Made by a program: the position numbers and the translations under genes
Shown: positions 16,199 through 25,752 of the stretch, piece by piece
Layout of the letters: every line of letters starts with the position of its first letter
Position numbering within the stretch: the stretch's first letter is position 1
Notes under the pieces: model-generated
The model's database searches: none
Seen by the model: the letters and a program-made list of their open reading frames with translations, nothing else
What the model was told of the DNA's origin: nothing
NCBI RefSeq assembly: GCF_901411515.1
Contig: NZ_CABDUX010000001.1
Location: 124,001 to 188,000 of the forward strand
Length of the DNA: 64,000 nt
Direction of reading: 5' to 3'
DNA from: Raoultibacter phocaeensis
Lineage (GTDB): Bacteria > Actinomycetota > Coriobacteriia > Coriobacteriales > Eggerthellaceae

Positions 16199-17644
16199 TC
16201 AGGCCGCCAGCCCGAGCCTCCTGCGGCGGCCCTCGATGGTCTCGCAGGTGGCCTTCTTCCCGTTCTCCCTGAACGTCTTGAGGCGGCCGTCATTGTACCA
16301 CGTGATGTAGCGCGCGACGGCCTCGAATATCTCGGCGACGGGCGCCCCCGCGCGCACGAGCGAATGGAACGCCTCGACCTTCGCCCGGCCGAAGAAGCCC
16401 TCGCACGCCGCGTTGTCGGGGCTGTGCCCCTTGCGCGACATCGAGCGCACGAGGCCGGCCCCCTCGCACAGCGCGATCCACCCCTTCCAGCGGTAGTGCC
16501 CGCCGCGGTCGGAGTGGATGACGGGACGCTGGCCCTCCCGAAGCGTCGCTATCGCGTCGGCGAGCGTGGAGTTCGCGAGCTCGGCGTTGGGGCTCTCCGA
16601 GGCGCGCCAGGCGACGACCTTGCCGTCGAAGCAGTCGACGACGGCGGACAGGTAGCACTTGCCGTCGCGCCCCCGCATCTCGGTGATGTCGGTGAGCCAC
16701 AGCTCGTTGGGCGCGTCCGCCGAGAAGTCGTGCCTCCCGTGCTCGCCGAGCAGCAGGTTCCCGGGCGCGTCCGACACCTCGCCCGCGTACGAGCTCCATC
16801 TCTTCTCCGACCTGGAGCACCGGGCGACGAGCCCCTGGCGCGCCATCGACTCGCGCACCCTGCGCTCGGGCGCGCGGACGCCGCCGGCCTCCAGCGCCGC
16901 TCTGGGGCGGCGGTAGCCGTAGATCCCGCCGTTCTCCGCGAAGGCCGCGGCCACGGCCCCGTCGAAGCCCCCGTCCGTCATGCCGGACGGGCTATCGAGC
17001 CTCGCCCGGTGGTAGAGGTAGGTGCTCTTCGAGATTCCCAAGAACGTCGAGATCCGGGCCAGGGAGCACCCGCAGTCCCGCCTCAGCCTCTCGCCTAACC
17101 CGACGAGCCGCCTCTTCGACAGGCTCGCCGGGCTTGCGGCTTTTGGGTCGCGCATCAGCTCCTTGTAGACGCTCACCTCGAAGAGCGCCTCCTCGAGCTC
17201 GGCCCGGAGGGCCTCGATCCGCCTGTCGTCCGATCCCGCCGCCTGCCCCATGCCCGGCTTCGCCCCCTCGTCCTCGCGCGGCGCGCCCTCCGCGCCGGTC
17301 TCGGACATGATAGCGCTTTTGCGGGCCTTCCTGCTCCAGACCGATATTATGCTCGCTTCGGCGATGCCGAGGCGGCGGGCGATGTGCGCGGGCTTCTCCC
17401 CGAGGCCGTAGAGGCGGACGGCCTCCGCCTTGGTGGCCTCGGGGTAGCGGGAGTGGGGCGCGTGCTCGGCGCGCCCCTTCACCCTGGGCATCTCCGCCGG
17501 CAGGGAGCCCTCCTCGGCCTGCTCCAGCCACCGCCTCAGCGACTCCCTGGACGGGGTCCCCCATTTCCGCTCGGCGGCGCGGGGCGTGAGCCCCTCGGCC
17601 CACATCGTCTCGACGTAGCGGACCTTCTCCCTTTCCGTGTACAT
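16199..17644 (-). CDS. IS3-family transposase (fused OrfA-OrfB)
   Basis: The protein is 481 residues from ATG 17644, which follows GGAGGGAGC; a frame extension to 17725 is possible but unlikely. Residues 1-120 carry two helix-turn-helix segments of the OrfA type ('TPRAAERKWGTPSRESLRRW', 'KPAHIARRLGIAEASIISVW'). The rve integrase core follows with the DDE residues in 'LWLTDITEMRG', 'VIHSDRGGHY' and 'NAACEGFFGRAKVE'. IS3 elements normally join the two parts by a programmed frameshift; here they are one continuous frame. All catalytic residues are present, so the enzyme may be active. Confidence 0.92.
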   Translation of the reverse strand: MYTEREKVRYVETMWAEGLTPRAAERKWGTPSRESLRRWLEQAEEGSLPAEMPRVKGRAEHAPHSRYPEATKAEAVRLYGLGEKPAHIARRLGIAEASIISVWSRKARKSAIMSETGAEGAPREDEGAKPGMGQAAGSDDRRIEALRAELEEALFEVSVYKELMRDPKAASPASLSKRRLVGLGERLRRDCGCSLARISTFLGISKSTYLYHRARLDSPSGMTDGGFDGAVAAAFAENGGIYGYRRPRAALEAGGVRAPERRVRESMARQGLVARCSRSEKRWSSYAGEVSDAPGNLLLGEHGRHDFSADAPNELWLTDITEMRGRDGKCYLSAVVDCFDGKVVAWRASESPNAELANSTLADAIATLREGQRPVIHSDRGGHYRWKGWIALCEGAGLVRSMSRKGHSPDNAACEGFFGRAKVEAFHSLVRAGAPVAEIFEAVARYITWYNDGRLKTFRENGKKATCETIEGRRRRLGLAA

Positions 17645-17817
17645 GCGGCTCCCTCCTCGCGGCCCCCGCGGGGGCCGCTCGATCGGTCGTGGACCGCCTG
17701 CCGGCGGTCCAACTTCCTGCCGCACCTCCGGTTTGACAATTGTAGAACATCATACATTTTAGTTTGGGCGATTTGAAGTTTTGCGAACAGGCGTTTTGTT
17801 TCCCTCTTATCAAGTTT

Positions 17818-17847
17818 TCTATATGTAACTAGTTGTATAATTGTCAA
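17818..17847 (-). promoter_or_regulatory. Transposase promoter in the right IS end
   Basis: On the minus strand TTGACA (17847-17842) and TATAGA (17823-17818) are 18 bp apart. The -35 starts inside the terminal inverted repeat, so transposase bound to the end would block its own promoter. Confidence 0.55.
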
Positions 17848-17867
17848 ACCTCGGATTTTGTGCCAGA
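17847..17867 (-). repeat. Right terminal inverted repeat of the IS element
   Basis: This 21-bp end is the partner of 16151-16171. It reads TCTGGCACAAAATCC on the minus strand. The transposase promoter -35 begins at its inner edge. Confidence 0.8.
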
Positions 17868-18051
17868 ATCTCACCTCTCGGGAACACAGAATTGCCGTAG
17901 GTGCTCACAGCTGTAGCTCTGAGCACCAGGTTCGCTTGCCGCGATAGACGGGATCGGGCTGCGGTCACAGCCGCCGCAGTAGCGCAGGACCTGCAGCTGT
18001 CGAAACCCATGCGAATCTCCACAAAATGCGCTTACGATCAATGAGAACATT

Positions 18052-20027
18052 GTGAACGTCGCGCTCGTCGACATCATCGCTGCGTTCGGCATCGATTCGG
18101 GTCTCGCGCAATGGCTCGTCACCGGCTACATGATCGTTACGGCGATCATCGTCGCCTGCATGGCCTACCTCCAAAGGAGGTTTACGGTACGCGCGTTGTT
18201 CTTCACCGGTTCGGCGTTCCTCGTTATCGGATCAGCTGCCTGCCTCGTCGCACCGAGTTTTCCGCTGCTGCTTGTCTTCCGTCTCGTGCAAGCTGTCGGA
18301 ACGGGCATCTTCATCCCCTTGATGATGGCGTGCGTGCTCGCCATCGCGCCGAAGCAGAAACTCGGCACCTATCTCTCCATCGGAAGCTGCTGCATCACGC
18401 TGGGACCAGCATTCGCACCGGTCGTTTCGGGCCTCATGGTCACGTATTTGGGATGGCGCTCGATCTTTCTTCTACCAACCGTTGTCATCGCGGCAACGGC
18501 AATCGTCGGCGTATTCACCGTGAAGGACATCCTCGACACCGAAAAAGCTGCGCTCGATGCGCCTTCGGTTGCGCTCGCCGCATTCGGCTTGACGGCGTTC
18601 GTGTTCGGCCTCTCATCGTTCACGTCGGATATCGTCATCGGGTTTGCGGGGCTGCTCGTCGGCGCAGGTGTGATCACGGCATTCGTTCTCAGGCAGCGTA
18701 GACTTGCGAATCCCCTGATCGACCTTTCGCCTTTGCTGAATCCCCGCTTCGCGCTCGCCTGTCCGCTCGTCATCGTTGCCATGATGACCACGTTTTCGAT
18801 GAGCGTGCTTCTGCCCCTTTACTATCAGGGATCGCTTGCAGCCACCGCGCTTGCTTCGGGACTCTTCATACTCGTGCCGGTACTCGTCAATTCGGTTACC
18901 GCCATTGTCGGGGGGAGGGTTATGGACCGCAAGGGCCCGCGGCCGCTCATCCCGATCGGCTTTGCCGTTATCGTTGTCGGGCTTGCGGCTATCGCCGCGC
19001 TTTCGGTAAACATCGAATTGGCTCCCGTGCTCATCGGTTCAGTATTGGTATACGCAGGCGTCGGCCTCATCTTCTCCCCCTCGCAAACCGCTGGGCTGGT
19101 AAGCCTCGAACGCTCCCAAAACGGCAACGGAGTCACCATCATGAATCTGTTCATCCAGATTGCCGCCTGTATCGGACCAGCCTTATTCGTCGGCATTTTC
19201 TCAACGCGCGTCGGGGCGGAAGCGCAGGCTTCTCGACCGCCGTTCTGGCTGCCACCGTGTGCGCCGTCATCGGCTTTCTGATCTCGGTATATTACGTGCG
19301 GATCAAGGCTGAGCCGTTTGCAGAAGGATCCGCAGACGAACCTGAACGCACCTCGCCGCAGCCGATCCTCTCCCTTATCGGAAAGGCGGACGCCTACCGG
19401 ATCGGCAGCACCGCAACCGTCCTCGAGGCGCTCGAGACGATCGTGAAAACCCAAACCGGCGGCGTTCCCGTCGTCGATGACCGCGGGCATGTGGTCGGCT
19501 TCGTTACCGACGGCGATATTATGCGCTATCTCACCGGCGGCGAGCGCAAGGCCATGGACCCGCTCTATGCCTACATGGCGATTGCCGAGCAGGGCGACCT
19601 CGCGAAGCGCGTACCCGCCCTCCTTGCAACGAACGTCATGGAGCTTGCAACGAAGAAAGTCGTCTGCATCGAGGCGGATGCACCCGTCGAAGACGTGTGC
19701 TTGACGCTCTCGAATCCGCGCATCAAAAAAGTGCCCGTCGTATCGAACGGAAAGCTTTCGGGCACGGTAAGCCGCTCCGACCTCGTGCGCTATTTCCTCA
19801 AGGAGTTCGCTTTACTGCCGAAGCCGGCTGCACCTGGCTCACAGAACCAGACGCCATGCGCCCTTGAGCCTCACGTGACGGACGAAGCTGCTTGCTCCGC
19901 TCCGTCCGCGCAGGCCAGCGCCTCCGCACAAGCACAAGGCCGCTCGGCAACGCAGGGGGCTCCTTGTGCCGCGCACTGCGCCCCGTCTGCGCAAACGGCT
20001 TCGTCCACGCAAAGCGACTCAGCCTAA
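18052..20027 (+). pseudogene. Decayed MFS (DHA2-type) transporter fused to a CBS-domain pair
   Basis: The readable protein starts at GTG 18052 with 'NVALVDIIAAFGIDSGLAQW', the sequence that follows the first helix in DHA2-type (14-helix) exporters. The in-frame codons upstream give 'LTINENI' and then non-hydrophobic sequence up to a TAG at 17980-17982, so helix 1 is lost. Near 19230 the frame breaks: the transporter runs into 29 foreign residues and stops at 19281, while the true last helix continues in another frame ('GFSTAVLAATVCAVIGFLIS'). That second frame continues through 19257-20027 into two CBS motifs ('TGGVPVVDDRGHVVGFVTDGD', then 'IKKVPVVSNGKLSGTVSRSD') and a Ser/Ala/Gln-rich tail. 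The IS element ends 185 bp upstream. Confidence 0.75.
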
Positions 20028-22174
20028 GCCCGCTGGCTCGACCCGTAGGCGGCGTGTTTGCGGTTGCCGAACGCGCTGCCTTTGCGGGCGTCCTTCTTGA
20101 GCCGCTTGAGCACGTCATCCTCACTCGAGCCCTCCACCTGCGCGCGCAGCTTGACCACCTGGTCGCGCAGGCGGGCTGCTTCCTCGAAGTCCATGCTCTT
20201 AGAAGCAGAAGCCATATCGTCTTCCATCGAAGAAATGATGCGCAGCACCTCTTCGCGCGACAGCGCCGCAAGTTCGAGGTTCACCTGCTCGGCAGTGGTG
20301 TTGCCCACCTCGTCCTTCACGTAATTCATGATGTCGTTGATGGCCTTGCGGATGGTCTGCGGCTCGATGCCGTGTTCTTGGTTGTACTGCATCTGAATCT
20401 CGCGACGGCGTCTCGTCTCGTCGATGGCAAGGCGCATCGAATCGGTTACTTTGTCGGCGTACATGATGACCTGGCCCGAAACGTTACGGGCAGCGCGTCC
20501 GATCGTCTGGATGAGCGAGCGGTGGTTGCGCAAGAACCCTTCCTTGTCGGCATCGAGGATGGCGACAAGCGAGACCTCTGGCAGGTCAAGCCCCTCACGC
20601 AAAAGGTTGATGCCCACGAGCACGTCGAATTCGCCACGACGCAGGTCGCGCAAAATCTCGACGCGTTCGAGCGTTGCGATGTCGGAGTGCATATAGCGCG
20701 CCTTCACGCCCTGGTCGAGCAAGTGATCGGTCAGATCTTCCGCCATTTTCTTCGTGAGTGTCGTGATGAGCACGCGCTCCTCGCGCGATGCACGCTCCTT
20801 AGCCTCGTCGATGATGTCGTCGATCTGCGAAGCCGAGGTACGCACGATGATCTCAGGGTCGAGCAGACCCGTGGGACGGATGATCTGCTCAACCTGATCC
20901 TGCGATACCTTCTGCTCGTAATCTCCTGGGGTAGCCGACACGTAAATGAACTGCGGAACGCGCTCCTCGAACTCGTCGAAGCGGAGCGGGCGGTTGTCAA
21001 GGCAGCTCGGAAGCCTGAACCCGTGCTCGGCGAGCGTGATCTTGCGGCTGCGGTCGCCTTCGTGCATGCCGCGGATCTGCGGCACGGTCACGTGGCTCTC
21101 GTCGATGATGCAGAGGAAATCCTTCGGGAAGTAATCGATGAGCGTGTAGGGCGGCTCGCCCGGCTCACGCCCGTCCATGTGGCGCGAGTAGTTCTCGATG
21201 CCGGAGCAGAAGCCCATCGTCTCAAGCATTTCGAGGTCGTAGTTCACCCGCATCTCGAGGCGTTGGGCCTCAAGCAGCTTGCCTTCCGACTTGAACTGGG
21301 CAAGACGGTCACGCAGCTCTTCGCCGATGGTTTTGAGGGCCTTGTCCATCTTCGGCCGCGCCGTCACGTAGTGCGAGGCCGGCCACAAGGGAAGCGCTTC
21401 GAAATCGTTGAGCACCTCGCCCGTCACGTTGTCAACCTCGGCGATGCGCTCGATCTCATCGCCCCAGAACTCGATGCGGATCGGGTTGTCGGCGTAAGGC
21501 GGGAACACATCGAGGTTATCTCCCCGCACGCGAAACGTTCCGCGCTTGAGTTCGTAATCGTTGCGGTCGTACTGGATATCGATCAGCTCGTGGATGACCT
21601 TATCGCGGTCCATCTCCTTTTCCTTGTCGACGAACACCGCCATGCCCGCGTAATCCATCGGCGAGCCGATGCCGTAGATGCACGATACCGACGCCACGAC
21701 GATGCAGTCGCGCCGCGAGAGCAGAGCCGAGGTTGCCGCATGGCGCAGCTTCTCGACTTCCTCGTTGATCGAAGCGTCCTTCTCGATAAACGTATCGCTT
21801 GAGGGAACATAGGCTTCGGGCTGGTAATAGTCGTAGTAGCTCACGAAGTACACAACCGAGTTGTCGGGGAAGAATTCCTTGAGCTCGGCTGCAAGCTGCG
21901 CGGCGAGCGTCTTGTTGGGGGCCATAACGAGCGTAGGCTTCTGCACGGCCTCGATGACCTTCGCCATCGTGAACGTCTTGCCCGAGCCCGTCACGCCCAG
22001 AAGCGTCTCGTAGCGCATACCCGACTCGACGTTTTGCGCGAGCCGCTCGATCGCCTGAGGCTGATCGCCCGCGGGTTCGAAGGGAGACACCACGCGAAAC
22101 GGCGTCGAAGCCAGACGAACCTCCGACGTTTTGCCTTCCATTTCCATTCCCTCGATATTCGAAAGGTGAGCCAT
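20024..22174 (-). CDS. uvrB: Excinuclease ABC subunit B
   Basis: A 716-residue helicase-like subunit that loads at DNA lesions with UvrA and recruits UvrC. Walker A '[18 protein letters not shown]' is near residue 60. The beta-hairpin region '[21 protein letters not shown]' follows, then the helicase motifs '[10 protein letters not shown]' and '[19 protein letters not shown]'. The C-terminal UVR/coiled-coil domain contains '[20 protein letters not shown]'. AGGAGG precedes ATG 22174. The gene converges on the MFS-CBS pseudogene with a 4-bp overlap of the 3' ends. An SOS box lies about 140 bp upstream, so damage induction is expected. Confidence 0.97.
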   Translation of the reverse strand: MAHLSNIEGMEMEGKTSEVRLASTPFRVVSPFEPAGDQPQAIERLAQNVESGMRYETLLGVTGSGKTFTMAKVIEAVQKPTLVMAPNKTLAAQLAAELKEFFPDNSVVYFVSYYDYYQPEAYVPSSDTFIEKDASINEEVEKLRHAATSALLSRRDCIVVASVSCIYGIGSPMDYAGMAVFVDKEKEMDRDKVIHELIDIQYDRNDYELKRGTFRVRGDNLDVFPPYADNPIRIEFWGDEIERIAEVDNVTGEVLNDFEALPLWPASHYVTARPKMDKALKTIGEELRDRLAQFKSEGKLLEAQRLEMRVNYDLEMLETMGFCSGIENYSRHMDGREPGEPPYTLIDYFPKDFLCIIDESHVTVPQIRGMHEGDRSRKITLAEHGFRLPSCLDNRPLRFDEFEERVPQFIYVSATPGDYEQKVSQDQVEQIIRPTGLLDPEIIVRTSASQIDDIIDEAKERASREERVLITTLTKKMAEDLTDHLLDQGVKARYMHSDIATLERVEILRDLRRGEFDVLVGINLLREGLDLPEVSLVAILDADKEGFLRNHRSLIQTIGRAARNVSGQVIMYADKVTDSMRLAIDETRRRREIQMQYNQEHGIEPQTIRKAINDIMNYVKDEVGNTTAEQVNLELAALSREEVLRIISSMEDDMASASKSMDFEEAARLRDQVVKLRAQVEGSSEDDVLKRLKKDARKGSAFGNRKHAAYGSSQRA

Positions 22175-22312
22175 CGCTCCTCCTTTTCTGAAATAACCGA
22201 ACGACTCGGCCGGCGCGCTGCGAGCTTATCCGAAGACGCACGACGCACATGCACCCGAGCGATCAGGTGAACATTCGCATAAGGGAATCATCGTAGCACA
22301 AGCCACGTCTAG

Positions 22313-22326
22313 TGAACAGATGTTCG
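22313..22326. promoter_or_regulatory. LexA (SOS) box upstream of uvrB
   Basis: TGAACAGATGTTCG matches the Gram-positive/actinobacterial SOS consensus CGAACRNRYGTTCG at all positions but the first. On the minus strand TGTTCA inside it can serve as a -35, with TACGAT 17 bp further on as the -10 of uvrB. LexA binding would cover the promoter. Confidence 0.65.
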
Positions 22327-22411
22327 TAAAAATAGTACCGAACCGTCAGCAGTTCTCTTCGAAAGCACCATCAATCGAAGCCGTCGGCATCATGGCAGCG
22401 CAAGTGAGCCG

Positions 22412-23011
22412 TTAGCAGGTTTTCTTGAACTCGTCCCACCATGAGCCAACCTGCTGTTTGAGGTCCTCGGGCGCGGCGTCGTTGTGGAATACCACATCGG
22501 CCACCTCGATACGATCGGCATCGGTGATCTGCTGAGCGATGCGGCGCTTCACGTCTTCCTCGTCCCAGCCGGCAGCTACCGCACGCTCGATGCGCACGTC
22601 GAGCGGCGCAAGCACGGCGATGATGCAGTCGGCTTTCGCGGCAAGCGAAATATCCCGGTTCTTGAAAGCCGAGTACTCGACGACAACCGCCTCGTGGCCC
22701 TCGCTCTCGAGCTCATCGATGCGATCGGAGAACGTTTCCTCGATACGGGGCATGGTGATGCTGTTGAGCAGGCTCGTATGCACATCGTCCACGAACGCTT
22801 TCGCAGCGAGCGCAGCACGGTTGACCTCGCCGTTTTCCTCGAGAATATCGTCGCCGAACGCTTCCACGAGATCGGTTTTCACATAGTCGCGCGTAAGCAC
22901 CTCATGCCCCACCTCGTCGAGGTCGATGAACGGAAGGCCTTGCTCGACGAGCGCCTTGGTGGCCATTGACTTTCCGGCACCCATTCCGCCGATGATGAAA
23001 ATCTTCTTCAT
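22412..23011 (-). CDS. coaE: Dephospho-CoA kinase
   Basis: A 199-residue P-loop kinase for the last step of coenzyme A synthesis. The P-loop is 'IIGGMGAGKSMATKAL' at the N-terminus. 'PFIDLDEVGHEVL' matches the substrate-binding DxD region, and the lid is around 'WDEEDVKRRIAQQITD'. ATG at 23011 has AAGGAGG upstream and is better than the longer frame that starts at 23056. The gene lies between mnmA and uvrB on the same strand. Sequence identity to typical CoaE looks low, so activity should be regarded as likely, not certain. Confidence 0.88.
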   Translation of the reverse strand: MKKIFIIGGMGAGKSMATKALVEQGLPFIDLDEVGHEVLTRDYVKTDLVEAFGDDILEENGEVNRAALAAKAFVDDVHTSLLNSITMPRIEETFSDRIDELESEGHEAVVVEYSAFKNRDISLAAKADCIIAVLAPLDVRIERAVAAGWDEEDVKRRIAQQITDADRIEVADVVFHNDAAPEDLKQQVGSWWDEFKKTC

Positions 23012-23163
23012 ATCGTATGACCTCCTTGCACGTCTCATCATTCCATCGCGCATCATATCACAGCGCGCAGAGCATCGAAAGAACAGTGCTGCTGCCGTCG
23101 CTTTCGCGTTGCTTCAGCCGACGGTACGGCGAAGCGCACGGAAGGAGGCGAGAGCGCTCGAGG

Positions 23164-24261
23164 CTACCGTGCCGAGGCGGAAAGAGCTGCGGTTCCGACC
23201 TCAACGATCATACCGCCTCCGAGCACAGTCTCGCCCAAGTAGAACACCGCATGCTGGCCCGGTGCCGTCGTCGGCTGCGGGCTGATAAGGCGGACCTCCA
23301 CCGACCCGCCATCGCAGGAATGCACCGTGCAGGCAACCTTCGTGCTTCGATACCGAAGCTTCACCATGCAGTCGAGCGGTTCGGCCAACGCGTCGAACGC
23401 CTGCCAATTCGGGTTCGCCACCGTAACGAAATCGATGAGCGTCTCATCTTTGAAACCCACCACGAGTTCGTTGCGATCGAACCGCTTGCCGATGACGTAG
23501 TACGGCTCGGGGGCCGCGATGCCGATGCCTTTGCGCTGCCCGATGGTATAGCGAACCAAACCATCATGGCGACCGAGCACCGTGCCGTGCGCATCGACGA
23601 TAGTCCCCGGTTCGTCGCAGACGCCCCGCTGCTCGAGAAACACTCTATGGTCACCTTCGATGAAACAGATATCCTGGCTTTCGGGCTTATCGGCAACCGG
23701 GAGGCCGAGATCCGCCGCCAACACCCGAACATCCGCTTTCGTCGCAGCGCCCAGGGGAAACACGAGGCGCTCGAGTTGCTCCTGCGTGAGCTGGGAGAGC
23801 ATATAGCTCTGATCTTTCGATGCGTCGAGGGCGGCTTTGACGACGAAGCGCCCGCTTTCCTCGAGACGCGCGATGCGAGCGTAATGCCCGGTTGCCGCCT
23901 TCTCGCATCCAAGCTCGTCTGCCGCCGCCAAGAGCTGGGGAACCTTGCAGCGGGCGTTGCACGAAACACACGGGCTCGGCGTGAGGCCGCGTGCGTAGCC
24001 GTCCACGAACGGGCCGACTACCTCGCGCTCGAACGCCTCCGAGCACTTCCAAACCGCATGTTCGATGCCGAGCAGCTCGCACACGGCGGCTGCATCCCGC
24101 GCAGCCGCACGGGACTTCTCGTCATCGGTGAACAGGCATGTCACACCGACGACCTCGTAGCCCGCCCGCATAAGCACAGCCGCCGACACGGCGCTATCCA
24201 CACCCCCGCTCATACCGAGCGCGATGCGCCGTGTTGCCGTATCGAATCCAACGTCTTTCAT
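23164..24261 (-). CDS. mnmA: tRNA-specific 2-thiouridylase
   Basis: A 365-residue enzyme that thiolates U34 of tRNAs for Lys, Glu and Gln. The PP-loop is 'ALGMSGGVDSAVSAAVL' at residues 13-29. The catalytic cysteines are in 'TPSPCVSCNARCKV' (the first Cys forms the disulfide or persulfide) and in 'GTVHSCDGGS' in the C-terminal half. 'GHYARI' and 'KDQSYMLSQLTQEQL' are family motifs. The sulfur donor is expected to be a cysteine desulfurase such as the one encoded at 11.6 kb. There is a 150-bp gap to coaE downstream. Confidence 0.96.
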   Translation of the reverse strand: MKDVGFDTATRRIALGMSGGVDSAVSAAVLMRAGYEVVGVTCLFTDDEKSRAAARDAAAVCELLGIEHAVWKCSEAFEREVVGPFVDGYARGLTPSPCVSCNARCKVPQLLAAADELGCEKAATGHYARIARLEESGRFVVKAALDASKDQSYMLSQLTQEQLERLVFPLGAATKADVRVLAADLGLPVADKPESQDICFIEGDHRVFLEQRGVCDEPGTIVDAHGTVLGRHDGLVRYTIGQRKGIGIAAPEPYYVIGKRFDRNELVVGFKDETLIDFVTVANPNWQAFDALAEPLDCMVKLRYRSTKVACTVHSCDGGSVEVRLISPQPTTAPGQHAVFYLGETVLGGGMIVEVGTAALSASAR

Positions 24262-24547
24262 TCGCTTCCATCTTTCTCATTCGCCGCGTGCCCATGCGCT
24301 CAACGGAGCCGTATATGAGGGCAAGTATACCAGCGGACAGAAACCTCCCGTGCGAGAGGCGTCGCGTGCATGGGAGCTGCATACGAACGTGCCGGGATGG
24401 CACGCCTCACCGCACAAGAAATGATCCCGGGCAAAGCGCGGTTCGGGTAACGCAGCCAGCCGAAGCCGCTGGCAAGTGCGTCGTGCGCACACGAGAGTAG
24501 TACGCGCATGCCTCGGCAACTCGTCTCCGTCCTTATTTCGTAGTCTC

Positions 24548-24576
24548 TTGTATATTTAGTAACATCTGTCTATAAT
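24548..24576 (+). promoter_or_regulatory. Promoter of the HemN/HemW-like gene
   Basis: TTGTAT (24548-24553) and a perfect TATAAT (24571-24576) have a 17-bp spacer, 38 bp before the start codon. The rest of the 24262-24613 gap, about 290 bp, shows no gene. Confidence 0.7.
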
Positions 24577-24613
24577 ATAGCTACAGCACAGCCGACCGAC
24601 TGCAGGAGGAACC

Positions 24614-25636
24614 ATGGGAACCATCGTTTCGCTCGTCGATGCATGCCTAGCCCGCTCTACGAAACTGAGCTCGATCAAGCCCTTGCGCTTTTCGAATGAG
24701 CGGGGTTCGCGCTTCGACTACGCAGGAGTTTCCAACCTGGGAATGTACCTCCACATTCCCACACGCATTGCCGCGTGCGCGCCCGAGGGCAGCGATCGCG
24801 CAGGCGAATCCGATGCGAGCGATTGCCGCGCCGTTCTCGAGCACCTGCTTTCGGCTATCCACTCAGCAGGCTCGGCCGCGTGGAAAGATTCGCGCTCGGC
24901 CGCCCCGCGCGACCGCAAGACCATCACTACGCTGTTCATCAAAGGAAACACGGCCCTGCTCGACGCCCCTGCGCTTGAATCGATCGTATGCGCAGTGCGC
25001 GAACGATTCACCATCACGCACGGCATAGGCTTCGAACTCGCCTCGACAGAACTCGAGAGCGAAAAGCTCCGCATGCTGTACGAGGCGGGAATATCGCACC
25101 TCGCCGTAACGGTTGCATCCCGGCCTTGCGTCCAGAAGCCCGTAGACACACCCGATGCAGCCGCATGCGGCATGCTGAGCGTCCTCAAAGAAGCCCCCTT
25201 CGAAACCGTATCGCTTACCTTCGCCTTCGCGCAGCCCGGCCAGACTTCACACCAGCTCAAACACAGCATCGAAGCCGCGTTTGCGAGCGGAGCGAACCAC
25301 ATAGCCATCAAACCGTTCAACAGCCGCGAAGCCAAACGGCTTGAAGCGGGGCACCGCACGCAGCCGGTTCAGCTCGTGGAGTTCGGCTGTGCAACCACGA
25401 CACTCGCCCAAGGAACGTTCGGGGTAAACGCGTACTCGATCACCGAATACGGCAAGCGGATCGGCGCAGGCAAGCCACCTGCAGCTGTTACCCTCAGAAT
25501 CGTCGAGCGCGAACGCATGCTCAGATACGTTCTTTGGGCTGCACACGACGAAGCCCGCCTTCTTCTTGCCCAGGCGAAGCTGCTGCGCGGCATAGGGCGC
25601 TCGCAATCACGGAAGCAATCGCACAAGCTTCGCTGA
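24614..25636 (+). CDS. HemN/HemW-like protein without the radical-SAM cysteines
   Basis: The protein has 340 residues. Its layout follows the coproporphyrinogen-oxidase-like radical-SAM family: 'LGMYLHIPTRIAACAPEG' aligns with the LYIHIPFCxxxCxYC start, 'TLFIKGNTALLDAPALESIV' with the GGGTPS strand and helix, 'GIGFELASTELESEKLRMLYEAGISHLAV' with the EANP region, and 'GANHIAIKPF' with a later strand. The CxxxCxxC motif is gone; only one Cys (C55) remains, and the GGGTPS motif is lost. It therefore cannot hold the usual cluster. It has a strong promoter and AGGAGG before the ATG, so it looks expressed. Haem binding or a regulatory role is possible but unproven. Confidence 0.6.
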   Translation: MGTIVSLVDACLARSTKLSSIKPLRFSNERGSRFDYAGVSNLGMYLHIPTRIAACAPEGSDRAGESDASDCRAVLEHLLSAIHSAGSAAWKDSRSAAPRDRKTITTLFIKGNTALLDAPALESIVCAVRERFTITHGIGFELASTELESEKLRMLYEAGISHLAVTVASRPCVQKPVDTPDAAACGMLSVLKEAPFETVSLTFAFAQPGQTSHQLKHSIEAAFASGANHIAIKPFNSREAKRLEAGHRTQPVQLVEFGCATTTLAQGTFGVNAYSITEYGKRIGAGKPPAAVTLRIVERERMLRYVLWAAHDEARLLLAQAKLLRGIGRSQSRKQSHKLR

Positions 25637-25752
25637 AAGACCGGTGCGAAACCGATGCCGAAAACGCGCCGAGCATCTCTGCGCATGCGCTTATAATGGA
25701 CGATACCGCGCGATTGAAGAAACCAATTGCACCGAGAACGGCAAGGAGCTCT

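Larger units (their letters stand above)
16153..17865 (-). mobile_element. IS3-family insertion sequence with a single fused transposase frame
   Basis: About 1.71 kb, bounded by 21-bp imperfect inverted repeats and holding one transposase gene. The interior is clearly richer in GC than the neighbouring intergenic DNA. No target-site duplication is visible: the flanking triplets are ATC on the left and GAA on the right. The insertion may therefore be old or one flank may be rearranged. A perfect 12-bp inverted repeat GGTTTGACAATT (17730-17741) and AATTGTCAAACC (17839-17850) lies at the right end and may bind transposase. Confidence 0.85.

Noticed and set aside
10505-17840. Shared TATACAACTAG between the first Rrf2-type dyad and the IS right end, as a sign of shared regulation
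   Set aside because: An 11-bp match of AT-rich sequence in promoters is weak, and the IS copy lacks the flanking CCTA/TAGG arms.
16147-17872. A target-site duplication for the IS element
   Set aside because: Flanks ATC and GAA (or AATC and GAAT) do not match; calling one would need arbitrary choice of ends.
19892-21802. A 636-codon plus-strand frame opposite uvrB
   Set aside because: Antisense shadow; His/Arg/Val-rich composition and no motif. UvrB motifs on the other strand are unambiguous.
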